A DNA stretch of 64,000 nt from Symbiodinium natans (lineage: Eukaryota > Sar > Dinophyceae > Suessiales > Symbiodiniaceae): assembly GCA_905221605.1 (NCBI GenBank), contig CAJNDS010001835.1, positions 1 to 64,000 of the forward strand, read 5' to 3'. The notes beneath the pieces were generated by a model that saw only the letters and a list, made by a program, of their open reading frames with translations, was not told where the DNA came from and made no database searches. Both the position numbers and the translations under genes were made by a program. This document shows positions 58,960-64,000 of this stretch, in pieces. Positions within the stretch are counted from its first letter, which is position 1. Each line of letters begins with the position of its first letter.

Positions 58960-61185
58960 TGACGCCAAAAAGCGAAAGCTACATGCGATCGTAACTGCAT
59001 TTAACTGCCACTTCTAGCAAGTGTGTCCACTGCTCTTCGCATCTTTTCGCCCTAACTTTCAGTTTGCCGCTTCATGCGGCTTGATTTCAGAAGCTGGCGG
59101 CAGTTTGCCATTTTCCTGAGAAACTGGGTTGCGACAGCCTAGTTGTAGCAAGCAAACCACATCCACTCATTTCAGGGTTGCCTGGCTGCGCTCCAGGCGA
59201 TGCGAGATATCCTGTGCACCAGCCAGAAGTGACTAGGCCAACACAGCATGCACTTTCTACTAAGCTTGCTCTCAAGTCCGAAGTGAGCGGCGAAGCATTG
59301 TATGTCCAGTACGCGACAGTTCAGCACATCTAGGCCTAACCCAAGTTCGTACTGAATTGACACCCTTCTGCAAGAGTCGTCGCCTCGACCTCCTCGCGAC
59401 TTTGTTGTCGCGCCTGGCCTTAAATGAGCGTAGGGGCGCGACATGCCAAGTTAAGGACAGCTCCAGGACTCCTGAATGTTGTTTTTATTTGCTCTTGTGA
59501 TGTTGTTTTGGGGGTACTCTTGTGGCACAGTTACAATCGTCGAGCACAACGTCCACAGCAACAACGCTGCGGTGGGTTTCGCACCCTTGGCCCCAGTCTT
59601 GTGGGTCATCCCGTGGCTCTGGCCACAGCAAGAGAGTGGGCGTGGTGGCGGTGGTTATCTGCTCAGTTTAACTCTTGTATTATTGGTTGGGATGATTTGG
59701 GATGCCTACGCCGGGGCCTGCACCTTGCGAAATAGCCTAGGAGAGCGGCTTGTCAGGATTTCAACCTTGTGACGGTTTAGGAAAGCCTGCCTTCACACGC
59801 CTTCACTACTGTAGCTGCTGGGAGAAATCTCAATGCCGGTGTAAGGCAAGTTAGAAGTTGAGGTTGTAGGAAATCTGCTTCTTCTTTTGCTGACGATGCG
59901 CGCTACAAGATGGCATTTGAAAGGTCAAGACAAGATGACAAGAGCGTTTGAGAGAAGGGAAAAGGTTTCATGAGCAAGCAGTAGCTTATAGCTTTGAGCC
60001 GCGGGGCGTGCAGAGTCGAGTTGCGCCCGCAAGTCCTTCTCAGTCTCCTCCAGGCACAAGTTGACTCAGAAAACAGTACGTAGCACTAGCACGCAACTCT
60101 TGGTCTTTTCCCGTGCTGTGGAACACCGCACTATGCCGCATCTTCGTAGTAAGATCCACGACCTCGAAGTTCGTACTAGCACTTTGCAGAAAGCCCGGAT
60201 TTGAGCAACTCCGGACTCAAAGCCTCCTCTTGGCTTGTCCGTCTTTGCCTCCACTTCGGGCTTAGGTTTCGGGTGTCCTGGCTCCTAGTCCTAGTGTTCC
60301 TCGCAGCACGCCTGGTTTTGCGTAGAAGCGCACAATTCGCCACTTGTTGACTGGCAGTATGACCCTGTGAGAGGATCTAGAACGTGTCCCGGCTGGACTG
60401 CGCCAAATCCAAACAAATCTTCTGGAATCGTCCCAGCCGCAACACATGTGCCAAGATACTCCCGAATACCCACTGTGGCTCGTTGTGGCAGTGCCGGCAG
60501 CCCGAAAGGGCGTGACCACAATTGTCCAAGCAACTGATGATTATGGTTCATTTATGTTCCTCTCCATACCAAGCAAAGTCTTACTTAACAAACCCTCACA
60601 TTGCCTCACCTTTCAGGTTGGACGACTCTGGACGACTCAGGAAGTAAGCCTGACATATATAGCCTGGGCATTTGTGACTTTGTGAGGCAGGATTTATGCG
60701 GCCGTCTTGCTACATCGTTGACGGAGATGCGTAATTGAATCGGACTGTCGGCGGGTCATCAAGCGAGATGCGCTGCTGGCACTAGAACCATCAACTCAGC
60801 GGCCGAGGGCCAACGTCTAGGATGACGGCATTTTTGGTGGTGTGGCTCCCCCCAAGATCCACAGTCAGCCCCCGAAAAAGTCAAGCCCACTCTGTCGACA
60901 TGGCTCCTCCCAAGTGTAGCGATCTGATTCTGCCTTCCGGGCAGCACAGGTTGTGGGACAAACTCGATGCATGCCGGCTTGCACCTGCCACGTTAGTCCC
61001 CGAAGAGTCATGATCCATGCCTCGGTGGCCGCGCTGCGCAGCTCGGCTTTAAGCAGCGCCAGCGAAGCTTCCAACGCCTGCGGTCTGCTTTGAAAAAAGG
61101 AATGGCCGAGCAAAGAATCATATTTTTTGCGCTGGCATACGAATGGGACAGCTCTGGGGCTAAGCAGCAGCAGCGGCGGAGGCGT
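58960..61185. other. No supported gene
   Basis: Plus ORFs at 59424-59772 contain hydrophobic stretches (FALVMLFWGYSCGTVTIV), but there is no start context, splice pattern or family, and the strand is opposite to all firm genes. Confidence 0.4.
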
Positions 61186-61245
61186 CCGGCAGTGGCGCAA
61201 GAAGCAGCAGCGGCAGCGGCGGCGGCAGCAACAGCGGCAGCAGCA
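61163..61245. repeat. CAG/CGG compound microsatellite
   Basis: Imperfect cagcagcggcggcag-type triplets end just beyond the 3' end of the coiled-coil gene. Confidence 0.9.
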
Positions 61246-61248
61246 ATG

Positions 61249-62067
61249 TTAGATTTCTAGTTCAGAAGCATTTCGTTTGTAACGCCGCGCACGACACGAC
61301 CAGTGTTCAAACGCAATGCGTCTTGCAGCAGAGTCTTGCAGCCTGAATTTTACCAGCCCCGCCTCTCGCTCTTGGGTCCACTGCAGCCTGAACAAAGAAA
61401 GCAGGCCCATGGGAACACCGTGAGAACCCTACTTCAGTTGCTGTGGCCCATTCCAGTAGGAGAAGGCTTGTGCAAATCCCTGGCTGCTACGCATGCCCAC
61501 TGCGCCGGTACTGCCTCTGAGACTCTAGGGACTTCTTCTGGTCGTCCAGGGACTTTTGGTGTTCAGCCAGAGATGCGCGCTCTTCATTCCAGCTGGATCT
61601 CGTCTGGGTGTGGGCCTCCCGCTCTGCTTCCAGATCGGCTATGGTCTGGCTGAGTCGATTTTCGAGAGCCTTCAGCTCAGTCCTAAGCCGAGACGAAGCG
61701 ATGTTATACTTTCTACATGGCGTTTTACTGCAGCTGACACTGCGTGCGTCACAAAACAAAGACGAAACAAAGCAACTGATAGATGTGCATACACGCGACA
61801 CGCCCACGTGCCACAGCAGCAGAGTCGGAGCAATCCCAACAGCTTTTTGAGACCCTTTATAAGATTCGTTGAATCGTTCTGAAGAAAACAAATATCTGGA
61901 GACCACTGGCAAGCTGGGATAATTTGGGCAAGCAGCTGAAGAGCCTGGACCTGGGCTTGGTACTTTGCCTGCTCCGGCGCAAAGGCTTCTTTCAACAAAA
62001 GCTCCCAGCTGTTCGTCTGCACCTGATGACTTGAAACGCAGCTCCAGTCAAAATGAATGGTGTTCAT
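61249..62067 (-). CDS. Complete 156-residue coiled-coil protein, three exons
   Basis: Exons 62067-61904, 61682-61515 and 61387-61249 total 471 bases, exactly 157 codons, from ATG to TAA with both junctions in phase 2. Introns are GT-AG (221 bp) and GC-AG (127 bp). Exon one encodes WELLLKEAFAPEQAKYQAQV and LQLLAQIIPACQW. Exon two is a long coiled coil (LKALENRLSQTIADLEAERE, then RASLAEHQKSLDDQKKSLES). Exon three is basic (DSAARRIAFEHWSCRARRYK) and ends RNASELEI. No family recognised. It could be a short cytoskeletal or basal-body component; upstream exons in place of the ATG cannot be excluded because the ATG-containing exon also has an AG before GTGCAG at 62023. Confidence 0.68.
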
Positions 62068-62439
62068 TGCTTACTGCTTTGAAGCGAACCAGAAACAGCT
62101 ACAGCTCATTATGAATTCACTGAGTTCGATGAGCTCAGCATGCTTAGTTTCTCCAGCTGAAATCGCCTGAGCTGAAGCCGTGATTGTGGCTGGTGCCGGG
62201 GGTGGACTGAGCGGAGGCAGCTCGGTCTTGGTCCTCAGCTGCATGCTGCGACCAAGTTGTCAACGTAATTTAAGACTCGCTGTGGGCTGCGGAATGGGCT
62301 ACGGCTTGGAATTCAGCCAGTAAGCTCTTTTGTCCTGCGAAATTCCTGGCGAGGAGCCCACCTCTTTTTGTGCAGCTTGTCAAATCTGCACAGGTGGAGG
62401 CAAAAGCCACTCTTAGAAGCCTTCGCAGAGCCTGTGTGT

Positions 62440-62570
62440 GGAAGCAACTTGCAGCACAGCGGCCGTCGCTTTGGCTGCTTCTCCGCTAACATCCGATCGA
62501 TTGGGCTCCACTCCTGGGGACGCTGTCTCTTGACCTTTCTCTTGTCAGCTCTCGTCACGCTCTATGACGT
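62440..62570 (-). CDS. Candidate coding exon, basic
   Basis: Minus-strand frame with DKRKVKRQRPQEWSPIDRML and AEKQPKRRP: highly basic, resembling a nuclear localisation signal. No junctions resolved. Confidence 0.25.
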
Positions 62571-62695
62571 CCATTGACTTTATTTTGACTCAATTGGATG
62601 CTTTGTGTCTCGCTTCATGCCCTGGCCTTGATCCGTCGCCCTGGTGGTGGCGGCGGATCAAAGGTGAGGCCTTCGCCAAACCCGCCAGGCGCCAT

Positions 62696-62721
62696 CCTCT
62701 CTCTCTCTCTCTCTGTCTCTT
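62696..62721. repeat. CT microsatellite
   Basis: Pure CT run on the plus strand followed by gtctcttcttag. Confidence 0.9.
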
Positions 62722-63199
62722 CTTAGGCAGAAGAAAAGAAAAAGGATAACTTGTCCCTCAGACATTCGATGACTCGGGGGAGGTCCTCTGCGGAGTCGGC
62801 CCCACTTTGCGTTTGAGCCGCTTCTGCAAATCGCGGCAGGCAAAACCAATCAAAATCACACAGGTTCAGCAGCCTCAATGACCGAACAGAATGACCCGTG
62901 AGGTGTTCCGGAACTCGTCAACCAAGAGTTTTGTTTTCCTTCGTCGCCGGTAGCAGATTTCCTCCGCTAGCTTTGGCTACCGGATTGGCGAAAAGACTGA
63001 TGCAAAACCCGCAGGACAGAGCACCCCAAGGTATGCACCGGTGACCACCCCCTGCTTTCATGGGGGTGTGCGAGCTGTCCACTGCAGGTGCTACTACAGG
63101 CACAGCTAAACCGAAGCTCAAACACGTCGCTTCTTTCGCGGTTTGTGCGGATTTCCTCAGTCCAACACAGACTTGGACTGCAATCAGCTCCTTCCGCCT

Positions 63200-63994
63200 A
63201 CGCCCATGGCACAACTGCAAAATTTTTCTGCGAATGCTTCTGCAAAGTCACTCACTGCGACTACGCGGGTGCATTCCGGGCTGTCGTGCTGTCAAGGGGC
63301 CAATTGGCGTCCGAGGCATGTGGGTCAGCTTTGTAATCTGCAAGCGGGGTAGCCGCAGAGATTCCCACACAGAACATGATCAACTCGGCATGGACTCACC
63401 GCTCAGGGATGCGGGGGAATGACCTGCCTGCAAACCAACGTTCTGGAATGCTTGGAGGCACGTTTCCACCTGCCCCAGCAAAATTTGATCACGGGACAAA
63501 GATTTCATGCCAAGGGGCCTCCGAGCCCGCCGATTTGTCCAACAAGACAGCTCTGATTTCATGAGCGGCTGCAAACTCATGTCCAAGAGTGGCAGATGGT
63601 GAAAGTTCACTCCCGTCTTTTTTTTGACTCGGGAAGGAGTATACGACACTGCTTGCTTCCACACCTTCATGAGCCTCCTGAAGTGCACTTCGGCACAGGT
63701 TACACCTCAGCTTGACAAGCAACTGGTTTACGTGTCCGATATCTCGTTGTCAAATAACACACGCCAACCTGAGCCCTATGCCCAGTCGTCGCAGCTTCTT
63801 CGCGATGTTCAAACCCTTAGAACCGAAAAATATGTTGCGGTCAGCACACCCCATTTAGCCGTCTCAAAGGGGACGTGCCAAGGGTAAAAAAGGTCGAGTC
63901 GACACCTTTCACTTGCTCGCTGGATATCAGCCAAAGTTTGATTGCGACAGCTTCTGTACTGCCCATGAACATCCCCACACTGCCGCATCTGCAA
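63200..63994 (-). CDS. Candidate coding exons at the window edge
   Basis: Coding-like minus-strand blocks: 63950-63860 (NQTLADIQRASERCRLDLF), 63722-63489 (KLRCNLCRSALQEAHEGVEA, ending WHEIFVP and a stop), 63600-63400 in another frame (LSRDQILLGQVETCLQAFQN) and about 63335-63255 (KLTHMPRTPIGPLTARQPGM). The frames compete, so not all can be real. The gene would continue beyond the right edge. No family recognised. Confidence 0.28.
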
Positions 63995-64000
63995 CGACTA

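Noticed and set aside
58958-58985. Relict spliced leader just upstream of the AzgA start
   Set aside because: The minus strand reads CTTTTTGGCGTCACC before the ATG, sharing only TTTTGGC and part of TCA with the dinoflagellate spliced leader. Too short and imperfect to claim.

Overview
The window looks like nuclear DNA of a dinoflagellate, most likely a Symbiodiniaceae-type genome. The evidence is sequence only. Protein-coding exons are short and split by many small introns. Introns inferred from protein continuity start with GT, GC or GA and end in AG, almost always followed by G, which is the known dinoflagellate pattern. Intergenic DNA is rich in microsatellites, minisatellites and pyrimidine tracts. 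Every gene I can support lies on the minus strand, as expected for a unidirectional dinoflagellate gene cluster. No rRNA gene, intact tRNA gene, CRISPR array or prokaryotic operon was seen.

Layout from left to right. 1-0.72 kb is AT-rich and empty. 0.74-2.66 kb holds an unrecognised multi-exon gene. 3.85-5.35 kb holds an FkbM-type methyltransferase in about seven exons. 5.70-6.89 kb is a long ORF of unknown function carrying a 46-bp internal duplication. 9.07-9.47 kb is an AC/ACGC microsatellite. 11.16-12.16 kb is a degenerate minisatellite with TTTAGGG motifs that reverses orientation. 12.44-13.04 kb is a tRNA-like segment followed by a ~75-bp hairpin-forming tandem array. 13.6-21.7 kb contains scattered coding-like exons of unknown genes. 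25.97-27.24 kb is a TauE/SafE-family anion exporter. 27.35-28.89 kb is a huge AC-rich microsatellite with a 100-N assembly gap.

29.43-32.94 kb is the most striking locus: three almost identical galactose-3-O-sulfotransferase-like domains in tandem in one reading frame, with a GA-AG intron in only one of the junctions. 33.1-41.7 kb has more fragmentary exons, including a short coiled-coil gene. 42.3-42.7 kb is a TTAACCC/GGGTTAA-rich patch. 46.3-46.7 kb carries an RIIa/DPY30-like docking domain split by a GA-AG intron. 51.7-53.3 kb encodes a CDP-alcohol phosphatidyltransferase (phosphatidylglycerophosphate/cardiolipin synthase type) in at least five exons. 54.67-55.60 kb is a UbiE-like class I methyltransferase without introns. 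56.5-56.9 kb has coiled-coil exons. 57.10-58.96 kb is an intronless AzgA-type purine permease. 61.25-62.07 kb is a complete three-exon 156-residue coiled-coil protein.

Functionally the genes are mixed: membrane transport (anion exporter, purine permease), glycan/lipid sulfation, phospholipid synthesis, methyl transfer and cytoskeletal or flagellar-type coiled coils. The only possible local theme is sulfur: the TauE/SafE exporter and the sulfotransferase array are neighbours on the same strand. That is suggestive, not proven. Several genes were found by joining short exons by eye; junctions marked as inferred need transcript data.
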